A stretch of 64,000 bases of DNA from an uncultured Mobiluncus sp. GTDB taxonomy: Bacteria; Actinomycetota; Actinomycetes; Actinomycetales; Actinomycetaceae. Shown here one piece after another: positions 42,873 to 51,341 of the stretch; positions within the stretch are counted from its first letter, which is position 1, and each line of letters begins with the position of its first letter. Location of the stretch: NCBI RefSeq assembly GCF_902488535.1, contig NZ_CABTWO010000004.1, forward strand, positions 1 through 64,000, given 5' to 3'. The notes beneath the pieces were generated by a model. It did not search any database and was not told the origin of the DNA. It saw nothing but the letters and a program-made list of their open reading frames with translations. Made by a program: the position numbers and the translations under genes.

Positions 42873-43862
42873 ATGCGCTTTTCGTATCGTCCGACGCATT
42901 TGACGCCGCAGCATCGGCGTGGGTCGCTCGCGTCCAGCCCCGGATGGCTCGCGCTCGGAGCCACGCTGCTGGTGGCAGTTGGAGGCGGTTGGCTAGCTTT
43001 TAGCTACACGCCGTTTTGGAACCCCGAACAGTCCGCCCAGATTAGCGCGGCAAGGGACTCGGCGTGCCAGCGCAGCGTCACTTTGCGCCTCGGGGACAAC
43101 AGCTTTTTGGCCAAGCCTGACCAAGTTTGCTCGTGGCTGCATCCCGTGCCCCAGCCCACCAAACAGCTCAGCCCCCAACCACTGCCCTCACCACAGTTCA
43201 ACGTCGACGCAATTACCCAGTGGGTCCACTCCTGCACCTCCCAAGTCGAGAAACCGGCCAAGAACGGCAGCCGGCAGGTGGACAGCGAGGGTCGCCTGGT
43301 GAGTCTGCTGAAAGACCCGGTCGACGGCGCGCTCGTGGAACACCCGAACAACCTGGTTTCCCAGATCAAAAAAGCCCTGGACAGCGGCAATGGCAACGTG
43401 GAAATCACCGCTAAACTGTCCCCCCGCAAAGGCGGTTTCGACGACACCGTCGTGGCGGCTCCGCCACTGCCCTACCAACCCCAGCCTGACGAAAAATGGG
43501 TTGACGTCAATCTGACCAATCACACCCTGGCTGCTTACGAGGGCGAAAAACTGGTTTTGGGTCCGGTTCCGGTCGTCCATGGGCACCGGCTCGCCCCCAC
43601 AGCGCAGGGTGTGTTCAAAATCTATTCACGAGTCCCGTTCCAAGACATGACCGGGATTGGGTTCGATGGGCCGTATTCCGAGCCGGCGAACTATATCCAG
43701 TATTTTCACAAGGGTTTTGCCCTGCACCCTGCCCCGTGGCGCACCAGTTTCGTCTACACTCCCGATACCGGTTCACACGGTTGTGTCAATATGCGCCCCG
43801 ACGACGCGAAGTGGCTGTGGGATTGGGCTGACACGAACACAACGGTGGTGTCCCACCCCTAG
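42873..43862 (+). CDS. L,D-transpeptidase 2 (YkuD domain)
   Basis: The 329-residue paralogue of the preceding gene has a membrane anchor (about 22-45), a Pro/Gln-rich linker and a YkuD domain with H285 and C304 (SHGCVN). The substrate-binding stretch DVNLTNHTLAAYEG matches DLTNHTVAAWEG in the neighbour. It is shorter because the wall-binding domain region is reduced. GAAAGG lies nine bases before the ATG. The two form one operon. Confidence 0.92.
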   Translation: MRFSYRPTHLTPQHRRGSLASSPGWLALGATLLVAVGGGWLAFSYTPFWNPEQSAQISAARDSACQRSVTLRLGDNSFLAKPDQVCSWLHPVPQPTKQLSPQPLPSPQFNVDAITQWVHSCTSQVEKPAKNGSRQVDSEGRLVSLLKDPVDGALVEHPNNLVSQIKKALDSGNGNVEITAKLSPRKGGFDDTVVAAPPLPYQPQPDEKWVDVNLTNHTLAAYEGEKLVLGPVPVVHGHRLAPTAQGVFKIYSRVPFQDMTGIGFDGPYSEPANYIQYFHKGFALHPAPWRTSFVYTPDTGSHGCVNMRPDDAKWLWDWADTNTTVVSHP

Positions 43863-43866
43863 TGAG

Positions 43867-43885
43867 CTAGCGCTCTGTGCGCTAG
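43867..43885. terminator. Hairpin at convergent gene ends
   Basis: CTAGCGC-TCTGT-GCGCTAG pairs over seven bases and overlaps the SpoIIM stop codon. It sits between two convergent genes 19 bases apart, but no T run is present. Confidence 0.35.
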
Positions 43886-44865
43886 GCCACGTAGCCGGCA
43901 GCCGATTCCGCCAGGTCCCCGCTCAGGCCCGCCCGCAATGCTCGCCGTGCGAAAACCACGACCCAGGTCACTAGGGCCGCATAGACCACCACGGCCACCG
44001 CAATCTTTACGGGAGTCAGCAGCGCCGACGGGGTCAAGAACGCTTCTTCCAAGCCCGAAATCCCCAACAGGATAATCAACCCGGCAGCCACTGGCCCGAA
44101 CTGGCGGCCCGCCCGCGCCAAGGAAACCATGCGCGGGTCTTCCCCGGGCACGAATAACGCCCAAAACAGCCGCAGCGCCGCGGCGCAAGCCAAGACGATG
44201 CAGGACAGTTCCAGCAGGCCGTGAGGGGTAATCAGCCCAAAGAAAATCCCTAGGTCACCGTACTTGGCCATGATGGCTCCGGCCACCCCCACGTTGGCGA
44301 AGTTCATCAGCAGCTGGTAAACCGGATAGACCCCGGTAAAGAACATGGCCACCATCAGCACGGCGATTGTCGCGTTGTTCGTCCACACCTGGGCAGCAAA
44401 ATCCGGAGCCGGATAGTTTGAATAATAGGCTTTGAAAGAGTCCTCGGCGTATTGGCGCATCTCTATCTCAGATTGCTGAGCCAGCAGAATCTCGGGGTGG
44501 GTGTAGACCCAAAAACCGGTGAAAACAGCCGTAATCAGCGATAGCGCCAGCAGCACCAGGAAGATCGGTCCGATTCGATACAACGCGAGGGGCAGAGTCA
44601 CGGTAAAGAACCCGCCCACGGACTCCCGAAATGTCCGGCGCGTCCCCCCGATACGGCCTCGTGCAGTGGACACCAGATTCGTCAACTCCAGCACGACATC
44701 CGGGTCGGTCGGCACGGAAGTGATGGTCGCCAAGTCCGCACTGGCGCGATGATACAACCCCATGAGTTCGTCGATTTCCGCACCGCTCAGACGGCGTTTT
44801 CGGTTCAGTTGAGCCAGGCGCGTCCAGTCCTCAGTTCGCCCTGCGGTATACGCATCGATGTCCAT
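43882..44865 (-). CDS. SpoIIM-family membrane protein
   Basis: The 327-residue protein has a cytoplasmic N-terminal helical domain (about 1-95) and five or six membrane helices with the conserved stretch ITPHGLLELSCIVLA, typical of SpoIIM/DUF95 proteins. In this non-spore-forming lineage it is commonly paired with a divergent RDD protein; function unknown. The start codon is only 18 bases from that of the RDD gene. Confidence 0.88.
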   Translation of the reverse strand: MDIDAYTAGRTEDWTRLAQLNRKRRLSGAEIDELMGLYHRASADLATITSVPTDPDVVLELTNLVSTARGRIGGTRRTFRESVGGFFTVTLPLALYRIGPIFLVLLALSLITAVFTGFWVYTHPEILLAQQSEIEMRQYAEDSFKAYYSNYPAPDFAAQVWTNNATIAVLMVAMFFTGVYPVYQLLMNFANVGVAGAIMAKYGDLGIFFGLITPHGLLELSCIVLACAAALRLFWALFVPGEDPRMVSLARAGRQFGPVAAGLIILLGISGLEEAFLTPSALLTPVKIAVAVVVYAALVTWVVVFARRALRAGLSGDLAESAAGYVA

Positions 44866-44883
44866 GCTGCTAATTTATACTCA
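44866..44883. promoter_or_regulatory. Shared bidirectional promoter of spoIIM and RDD genes
   Basis: The 18-base gap contains TTTATACT, which reads TATACT on the plus strand and TATAAA on the minus strand. Both starts lie within about 4-9 bases of these elements and neither has room for a Shine-Dalgarno sequence, so both mRNAs should be leaderless or nearly so. The -35 regions, if used, lie within the opposite coding sequences. Confidence 0.5.
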
Positions 44884-45741
44884 ATGGAACAATTTAGCGG
44901 AACGAAAATCCGGCCCGACGTGGTCATCACCGGCGAAGCCATTGCCTTGCTGGTGCAGCCAGCCTCCCTGTTTTTGCGCATCGTTTCAGCTGCTATTGAT
45001 GCGGCTGTGTCGATTTTGGGGATGGTTATCACTTACGAGGTGTTGTTCCTGATATTGACTTTGAGCGGCGAGGACGACGGTTTTCTGTATTTTTCCAACC
45101 AGGCACAAGTCACTGCGTTCGTCGCGGTGATTACGGCGGTGTGGCTGTTCTTTGTGCCGATGACGGTAGAGACTCTGACCCGCGGAAAGTCGCTGGGACG
45201 CTTCATTGTGGGAACACGCATAGTCCGCGACGACGGCGGTCCCATCACTCTGCGCCACGCTTTCGTACGCACCCTGATTGGTCTGGGCGAACTGTGGGCG
45301 ACGGTAGGAGCCGGAGCCATCATCGCGGCGTGGACGAACCGCAGAGGCAAACGTATCGGGGATATTTTCGCTGGTACCTACGCGGTTTCCGAAGCGTCCG
45401 GGGTGACTCGCCGACCGCTGCTGTTGGCTCCGGAGCTGGCAGATTGGGCTGGCGGAGCCAATGTCGGTGAGCTGGACGGGGTCACCACCGTGGCGGCGCG
45501 CCGATTCCTGCAAAGCGCTGCCAAGATGGACCCGCTCCACCGCCAGCAGGCGGCCCATACGCTCGCCACCGCCCTTGTGAACAAGGTGTATCCGCCGCCT
45601 CCCCCCGAAACTGACCCGGAACGATTTATCGCGGCAGTCCTGGTGTTGCGCCGAGATGCCGAATACCACACGAATAACGCCGTTCAGGCGCGCTTGGAGA
45701 AAAAACTCTCCGCGGTGTCCGGTTCCCGATACGGGATTTAG
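44884..45741 (+). CDS. RDD-family membrane protein
   Basis: The 285-residue protein contains an RDD domain (about 25-155) with the conserved RIVSAAIDAA and GRFIVGTRIVRDDGG regions. It has three or four membrane helices and a cytoplasmic C-terminal domain of about 130 residues. ATG 44884 is used because upstream extension would run through the divergent gene. Function unknown. Confidence 0.88.
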   Translation: MEQFSGTKIRPDVVITGEAIALLVQPASLFLRIVSAAIDAAVSILGMVITYEVLFLILTLSGEDDGFLYFSNQAQVTAFVAVITAVWLFFVPMTVETLTRGKSLGRFIVGTRIVRDDGGPITLRHAFVRTLIGLGELWATVGAGAIIAAWTNRRGKRIGDIFAGTYAVSEASGVTRRPLLLAPELADWAGGANVGELDGVTTVAARRFLQSAAKMDPLHRQQAAHTLATALVNKVYPPPPPETDPERFIAAVLVLRRDAEYHTNNAVQARLEKKLSAVSGSRYGI

Positions 45742-45756
45742 TCGCGCCGAGCTGCG

Positions 45757-47430
45757 TCAGCTGGTGAGGTGGACGTAGATTTGGCTGGACACAGATAGGT
45801 CTGGAATCGGTTCCAGGGCGTCAATCCCGTCGCCGTCCCCCAAATTGGTGGTGACCACCTGGGTTACGTACAAGTCAGGAGCCTCTATCAACTGGGGAGT
45901 TTCGTCTTTAAGGGGCACAACCACGGTCGTCGTCGCGTTGACGACGTGGGTGGCTCCGTCAATCCGATATTCCCGATTTTCGGCGTTAAGGTTCGTCACC
46001 AGCAGTTGGCGCTGCGTCGCGGCGGGTCCCATCACCACTCCTCCGCCGGTAGAAAGGGCGGGCAGCCACGCCAGGTCTCGCACAAATTTGTCCGAGTCAG
46101 TGGGGGAAACTGAGCCTTGCCGATATATCACCGCCCCCGCCGCCACGGGCTGGGTGGCGTTGACGATGACCGCATAGTTGCCCGGCTGCAGACCGCCCAG
46201 CGTGAAATCCAGCACCGCGCCGGGATCCAGATCCAGGTCTTTGCCTCCCGGCAGCGGGAAACGCCCGTTTTCGTTGACGACTTCGATGGTGGCCCGCGCC
46301 GAATCCGTGCCGGGGTTCAACAGGCGCACCGCGCCGAGACTTCCGTCCATCGCCACACCGGGAATGACCTGGGTGGTATTGGGCAGGGCCGAGGTGTGTA
46401 CCAGCGATACACCCCCTGCGGTCAGGCCCAGTAAACTGTGCGTCATCAGCGAGGAGGCCAGGCCGGCTCCGTTCGAGGTGACCCTTACCACCAGGCGCTG
46501 GGTCCCTCCCACCTGGGATTCCAAGGGGATGGCTTGCAGCTGGCGGGCCGGGACGGTGATTTTTTCCCCCCGGGGGAAATCGAGTTTCCCGGTGTCACCC
46601 CACACTTCTACCTTGGCATCAACCGAGTTAGACGAGGGGTTCATCAGCTGCAGGACACTCGATTCCCCAATCTCGGTCGACCCGCCGACCAACCAAGATT
46701 CCAGCTGCGCCGGCTGGCAGGACGCACTGGCCAGGCCGCGGTAGTCTCCTGAGGAAACCGATTGTTCAATATCCGCCCCGGCAAGGGCGACTTTACCGTC
46801 CCACGGCTGAGCGGTGAGAAAACCGCTGACCGGGGTGGAAAAACTGCCGTAAAGCATGGCCGATTTCGGGGTGAGGTCCAGGTCGTTATGGGGATTTTCC
46901 GGGGGCGGCGCTACTTCTTCGGTATCGTCTGTATCGGGGTTCGTGCCCCCGTCCGGGTGCGAAGTCGTTTGGTCCGGGGTCGTTTCTTCCGGAGTCGGGG
47001 CGGCGGACTGCGGAGCACGGCCCCGCGAACCCAAGGGTTGATACACTGCCTTTTCCGGGACCCGCGCGGTGCGAGCCAGAACGGTGGAGGTCATCGACCC
47101 CGCAATTTTTGGCGGCGCCAACGGATTTCCGGAGCCGTCAACTGCCGCTGGGTTCACCGTAGGCGGCACCTGGGGACAAGCCAAGGTAATCTGGCCGGGA
47201 GGCACCGGCACGGGCTCGCCGTAGTGAGGCTTCTGGGCAGCTGCCGGCCGAGTCAGACCAACGGCAACCACCAGAGCCGCCACGGCCACAACCAGCAGGG
47301 TGGCCAGGAACCAGCGCACCGCATCCCAACGGCTGACCGTAGTGTAACGAGAACCAGCCGACGGAACCTTCTCCGGCTCCGTATCCTGGTGCGAATCCGG
47401 GCGCGAACCCTGAGCGGTTTGCGGTTTCAC
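45757..47430 (-). CDS. DUF5719-family membrane-anchored protein
   Basis: The 557-residue protein has one N-terminal membrane helix (about 40-60), a Pro/Thr/Gly-rich linker (about 60-190) and a beta-rich extracytoplasmic domain built of repeated sandwich-like segments, matching actinobacterial DUF5719. The GTG at 47430 is chosen because GGAGG lies seven bases upstream and it overlaps the glycosyltransferase stop as GTGA. Its fixed place after the giant glycosyltransferase suggests a role with it at the cell surface. Confidence 0.87.
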   Translation of the reverse strand: MKPQTAQGSRPDSHQDTEPEKVPSAGSRYTTVSRWDAVRWFLATLLVVAVAALVVAVGLTRPAAAQKPHYGEPVPVPPGQITLACPQVPPTVNPAAVDGSGNPLAPPKIAGSMTSTVLARTARVPEKAVYQPLGSRGRAPQSAAPTPEETTPDQTTSHPDGGTNPDTDDTEEVAPPPENPHNDLDLTPKSAMLYGSFSTPVSGFLTAQPWDGKVALAGADIEQSVSSGDYRGLASASCQPAQLESWLVGGSTEIGESSVLQLMNPSSNSVDAKVEVWGDTGKLDFPRGEKITVPARQLQAIPLESQVGGTQRLVVRVTSNGAGLASSLMTHSLLGLTAGGVSLVHTSALPNTTQVIPGVAMDGSLGAVRLLNPGTDSARATIEVVNENGRFPLPGGKDLDLDPGAVLDFTLGGLQPGNYAVIVNATQPVAAGAVIYRQGSVSPTDSDKFVRDLAWLPALSTGGGVVMGPAATQRQLLVTNLNAENREYRIDGATHVVNATTTVVVPLKDETPQLIEAPDLYVTQVVTTNLGDGDGIDALEPIPDLSVSSQIYVHLTS

Positions 47431-50400
47431 AATCTCACCTCCGACACCCGACGCAGCGGTAGGGCTGCAGCCAGGGCAATCAGCAGAGACAGCAGCAGCA
47501 CCGCACCCCACAACTGGTAAGGAAGATAGGCGTACGTGATGGACACGGTACCGGGATTGGGAGGCAGCTGGTAGAGCGCATTCCACTGACCAGTTTCCAC
47601 CGGGTCGATGATTTTGCCGTTGAACCGCACCGTAAAGCTGCTATCAGCTCGTTCACTCAACGCCAGCAGGCGACCCGCCGGTCCGGCCTTGACTTGTGCC
47701 TTTCCGCCGCGCACATTGAGAGCCTGAGCCCTGACTTCGCCGGTCGGCCAGGAGGGATGTCCCCCTTTCCACTGGGCCGGGGCGACCCGAGCCACGCTGA
47801 CCGCGGCGGTATCGGCCAAGCGCCACACCGTACCAGCCTCCGTGGTGGTAATCCGTTCCAGTGGCGCGGCGGAATCCAACGTGTTGACCAGGGCGGTGGT
47901 CGCGGCGTCCTTGCTGCGGGGCACGATGATGAAGTTCACATCCAACTGGGCGAGTTGTTCTCCCAGCTTCGGGGTGGAGCCTCCCAGCACCGCGGCCACC
48001 GTGGCCTGCAGCGCCGCGTCGGCCGCATCGGGGGTGCGCGAACCGGTCACGTTGCGGTAATTCTTCAGTTTCAGGTAGGGGGAAGCCTCAAAAGTCGTGT
48101 GCCGCCAGTCCCGCCATAGACCGGCCGTCACCAGGGTGGATTGGTTGGGGGCGCTGGCGACCTCCAGGTTCAGGGCCCGCAGGTGGCGCGGGGAGGACTG
48201 GCCTTGGACGACGGTGGCGGGGAGGCTCACATCCCGAAACGTTTCCAGCGCGTTGAAACCGGACGCGGCGGGGGCACCAACCTGGTTCACCAGCATCGGA
48301 GTGGCCCCCAAGACAGGAATCAGCACCGCCCCGGCCACCACGGCCTGAACAGTGCGATTGCTCCAGTTGGCCATCTCGGCCGGAATCGTCAACTGCAGAC
48401 GCCCCACCGAGAACAGGGCGGAGGTAATCAGTCCCGCGTGAAACACCGCCAATCCCGGCCCGGCCCAGGCACACACAGCGTTGGCCCCCGAGACAGACAC
48501 CGGTGTGGAACTGGCCAACCACGCCGTCGCCAAGCCTCCCAGCGCGAACAGCAGACTCCAGTGAGACCCGGTGGAATGGCTTGGAATGATTACCCCGGAT
48601 ACCACGGTGAGCAACAGCAGTCCCAAGGGCAGGAAAGCGAGAACCTGCCAGCCTGGCAGGGCAATGGGTAGGGACGTCGCCGCCACATCAAGCGGCCAAG
48701 CGGTGAGCAAATCCCACCAGTTCGGCTTCGAGACGGGCAACGGCACCGACAGGCTGGACAGCCACAGCGGCCATTGGGCAGGCGAACCAACCGTGCGCAC
48801 CACCGTGGGCACGGCCAACAAAACGGCCGGTGCCAGCACAATCAGGGCGTGGACGGCTTTCAGCCGCAGCCGGACCGGAATATGGCTGAGTACCGGGTCT
48901 GGCGCCTCGGTTTGCGACGTGGCAAAAAGGGGGTTAGTGACCCCCTTCAGCATTGCCATCAACACCAGGAATACCACCGGAATGACCATAACCACGGCCG
49001 CGCTCACCGCTAGGAAACCGGTGAGGGCGGCGATACCAACCTGGATAATCGCGGCGGAATGCACGCTGACCGTGACCGGTTCGATTTCTCCCATCACAAT
49101 GCGGGACACCGGCATCCCGGCGCCCCGGGCTAGTGAACCGACAAAAAGGGGCACACTCACCGCTAAACCCCACACCGGCAGCTGCCCCAAACCCATACTG
49201 ACCAGCAAGTTCGGGCTCAAAACCCAAGACAAGGCAGCCAGGGTACGCAGCGTGCGGGAATCGGTGAGAACCCCGGCAGCCCACCATGCGCTGAGCCAAG
49301 CCAGCGGCAGGGTCGCGAACAGCAAAACCGCCAGCACCACCGACCCTTTTATCCCTACGAAACCCGCGATTTGGCCCAGGCTCGCCACCTCCAGGCCCAG
49401 GGGGTCCACCGCCCCGACAGCCGAACCGTAGCCCAGACCGGCGGGAATCCACCCGGAAATCAGGTCAGTCCAAAAGTCTCGGTTGTTCACCGGCAGGTTC
49501 GCCAGCGCCCCGCCGGACACCCCCCCGATGGCAAAACGCCAGCCCAACAGCCCTACCAGGGTCAGGGCGGCAGCGACGATCCACACGAGGGTGCGATCCA
49601 CAGACTTTTCGGTATAAAAATTGCGCCGCGCTGTCGCGTCCGGGATTTGGGGACGGCGCTGATCTTTAGCGACGCGCCGAGCCGTGGTTTTGGCTTGGCG
49701 GATTTGGGAAGATTTCACCTGGAGGGGCCGCAAAGTACGGGGACTCGACTTGCTTTGCCGCACCCGCCGCAGCCGGGATTTCCACGCAGCAAAAGGCCGG
49801 AACACGGTCACCAGGGTCGATTTCAGTTCTCCCGCCGCGAGCTTGGGCTCTTTCGTGACGATACGCCAGAAAAACCGCAGCAGGCCGAGTACCAAAACAA
49901 TCAGCGGGAGGAAGATAAACTGCCACCAGGGTGCCGCCACCATCCAGTTGTGCAGCTGGGCGATACGCCGGGCGGTAAAGGAACGCTTCGCGTCGGACTC
50001 TAGCTTGCCGTTGGCTTCCAAGTCACGCCCGGTCGGGTCGAAGCTACGGGCGGAACGAGTGGGACGACCCCCGTCGGGACCGCGCAGCCCAAAGTAGCCC
50101 GCCATCTTGTGATAAACCACGGCACGCGGCGCCACCACGACCCGATACCCCGCCAGGTGTACTCGCCGGGAAAACTCCAGACCATCACCGAAAGGACCCA
50201 GGTGCGGGTCAAAACCGTCCAGACGGCAGAACGTCTCCCAGTCCACCAGCATTCCCGCCGTGCCCACGCCCAGCACGTCCTCGCGACCATCGTATTGTCC
50301 CTGGTCAACCTCACCGGCGTCCATCTCTTGCAAGCGCCGCCCGGACTGAGTGGCGCGAATGCCGACCTCTACGATTTGATTGGCTTTGTCCCACAATCGC

Positions 50401-50759
50401 TGTTTCGCACCGACGACTTTGATGGAGGCGCCGGATTCCAGGACTTGCATCTGTTCTGCCAGGCAGGAGGGCGCCGGGGCGGAGTCGTCGTGCAAAATCC
50501 ACAGGGCGTGGGGTTGGCCCGGGGTCGACGTGGGGAAATCGGGCTGAGATTTGGCTTGGCGCAGCGCTTCGCCCAAGTTGGGGGCTCCTGGAGTTTTCAG
50601 GACTTTCGTGCCGGAGCGGTGAGCCACTCCGGAGCTGGAAACATCGATGACGAACACATCGCGTGGCGCCAGAGTTTGCCGGGATACCGCCAAAAGGGTC
50701 GCCGCCAGGTAAGGTGTCTCCCCGGAGGTTACGATGAGGGCGGTAACTGCAGTGCGCAC
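47427..50759 (-). CDS. Large membrane glycosyltransferase, family 2
   Basis: The 1110-residue protein combines an N-terminal GT2 domain (about 1-240, with LHDDSAP and GDGLEFSRRV) and a multi-helix membrane region (about 265-800). A C-terminal extracytoplasmic part follows (about 830-1075), and a final membrane helix ends it. It probably acts on a lipid-linked or wall glycan, but donor and acceptor are unknown. The start is GTG 50759 without a ribosome-binding site. The stop overlaps the DUF5719 start by four bases; whiB2 is the next upstream gene. Confidence 0.88.
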   Translation of the reverse strand: MRTAVTALIVTSGETPYLAATLLAVSRQTLAPRDVFVIDVSSSGVAHRSGTKVLKTPGAPNLGEALRQAKSQPDFPTSTPGQPHALWILHDDSAPAPSCLAEQMQVLESGASIKVVGAKQRLWDKANQIVEVGIRATQSGRRLQEMDAGEVDQGQYDGREDVLGVGTAGMLVDWETFCRLDGFDPHLGPFGDGLEFSRRVHLAGYRVVVAPRAVVYHKMAGYFGLRGPDGGRPTRSARSFDPTGRDLEANGKLESDAKRSFTARRIAQLHNWMVAAPWWQFIFLPLIVLVLGLLRFFWRIVTKEPKLAAGELKSTLVTVFRPFAAWKSRLRRVRQSKSSPRTLRPLQVKSSQIRQAKTTARRVAKDQRRPQIPDATARRNFYTEKSVDRTLVWIVAAALTLVGLLGWRFAIGGVSGGALANLPVNNRDFWTDLISGWIPAGLGYGSAVGAVDPLGLEVASLGQIAGFVGIKGSVVLAVLLFATLPLAWLSAWWAAGVLTDSRTLRTLAALSWVLSPNLLVSMGLGQLPVWGLAVSVPLFVGSLARGAGMPVSRIVMGEIEPVTVSVHSAAIIQVGIAALTGFLAVSAAVVMVIPVVFLVLMAMLKGVTNPLFATSQTEAPDPVLSHIPVRLRLKAVHALIVLAPAVLLAVPTVVRTVGSPAQWPLWLSSLSVPLPVSKPNWWDLLTAWPLDVAATSLPIALPGWQVLAFLPLGLLLLTVVSGVIIPSHSTGSHWSLLFALGGLATAWLASSTPVSVSGANAVCAWAGPGLAVFHAGLITSALFSVGRLQLTIPAEMANWSNRTVQAVVAGAVLIPVLGATPMLVNQVGAPAASGFNALETFRDVSLPATVVQGQSSPRHLRALNLEVASAPNQSTLVTAGLWRDWRHTTFEASPYLKLKNYRNVTGSRTPDAADAALQATVAAVLGGSTPKLGEQLAQLDVNFIIVPRSKDAATTALVNTLDSAAPLERITTTEAGTVWRLADTAAVSVARVAPAQWKGGHPSWPTGEVRAQALNVRGGKAQVKAGPAGRLLALSERADSSFTVRFNGKIIDPVETGQWNALYQLPPNPGTVSITYAYLPYQLWGAVLLLSLLIALAAALPLRRVSEVRL

Positions 50760-50789
50760 AGGGTTAAGGATATTACGTCCCTAATGGGG

Positions 50790-51083
50790 TTAGGACGCGC
50801 GACGCTTCAAACGACGGCGTTCCCGCTCGGACAAGCCACCCCAAATTCCAAAGCGTTCGTCGTTTTCCAGCGCGTATTGCAGACACTCAGCCTTGACCTC
50901 GCAGCGGGCGCAGACATTTTTCGCTTCGCGGGTCGAACCGCCCTTTTCCGGGAAAAAGGCCTCCGGGTCAGTTTGGGCGCACAGAGCCTGAGCCTGCCAG
51001 GCGAGGGGCCCGTTGAGAATTTCGTCCATCTCTGGGCTTGCATCAGCGAAGTCGAGTTCGCCTTCACCAAACAGATTCCACAA
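50790..51083 (-). CDS. whiB2: WhiB2/WhmD-type iron-sulfur transcription factor
   Basis: The 97-residue protein has the four cluster ligands C35, C58, C61 and C67, the turn GIWGG (79-83) and a basic C-terminus RERRRLKRR. The phrase LCAQTDPEAFFPEKGGST is characteristic of the WhiB2/WhmD (Streptomyces WhiB) branch, which controls septation. It starts at TTG 51083 after GAAGGG. It is followed by the large glycosyltransferase gene, and a CRP/GlxR-type site lies upstream. Confidence 0.93.
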   Translation of the reverse strand: MWNLFGEGELDFADASPEMDEILNGPLAWQAQALCAQTDPEAFFPEKGGSTREAKNVCARCEVKAECLQYALENDERFGIWGGLSERERRRLKRRAS

Positions 51084-51163
51084 GGACCCTTCACCTCATT
51101 CGCTCTGACAACTTTTGTAAAACTTGGTGCCGCGTCTCAGAGGCGCCAAGAACTGTTACCTAT

Positions 51164-51193
51164 AAGTTACACGCGTGTGATTCATTAGTTCAA
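51164..51193 (-). promoter_or_regulatory. Promoter of whiB2
   Basis: Minus-strand TTGAAC (51193-51188) and TAACTT (51169-51164) are spaced by 18 bases; transcription would start near 51157. Confidence 0.45.
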
Positions 51194-51260
51194 GTGGTTT
51201 CAGGAACCAAGTTTGGCTCAAGTATGCGAAAATCCACCAATTGCACAGCTCGAACGCAAA

Positions 51261-51276
51261 TGTGAGATATATCACA
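51261..51276. promoter_or_regulatory. CRP/GlxR-type palindrome 2 (upstream of whiB2)
   Basis: TGTGAGATATATCACA is a perfect TGTGA-N6-TCACA site and also matches TGTGANNTANNTCACA. Its centre lies about 110 bases upstream of the inferred whiB2 start of transcription, a position where CRP-family proteins can activate. Confidence 0.65.
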
Positions 51277-51341
51277 TAGGCTCGACACGCCCGTGGAACG
51301 TTTGCCACAAAAGCGGGTTTGGGACTAATTGCTAACTCACC

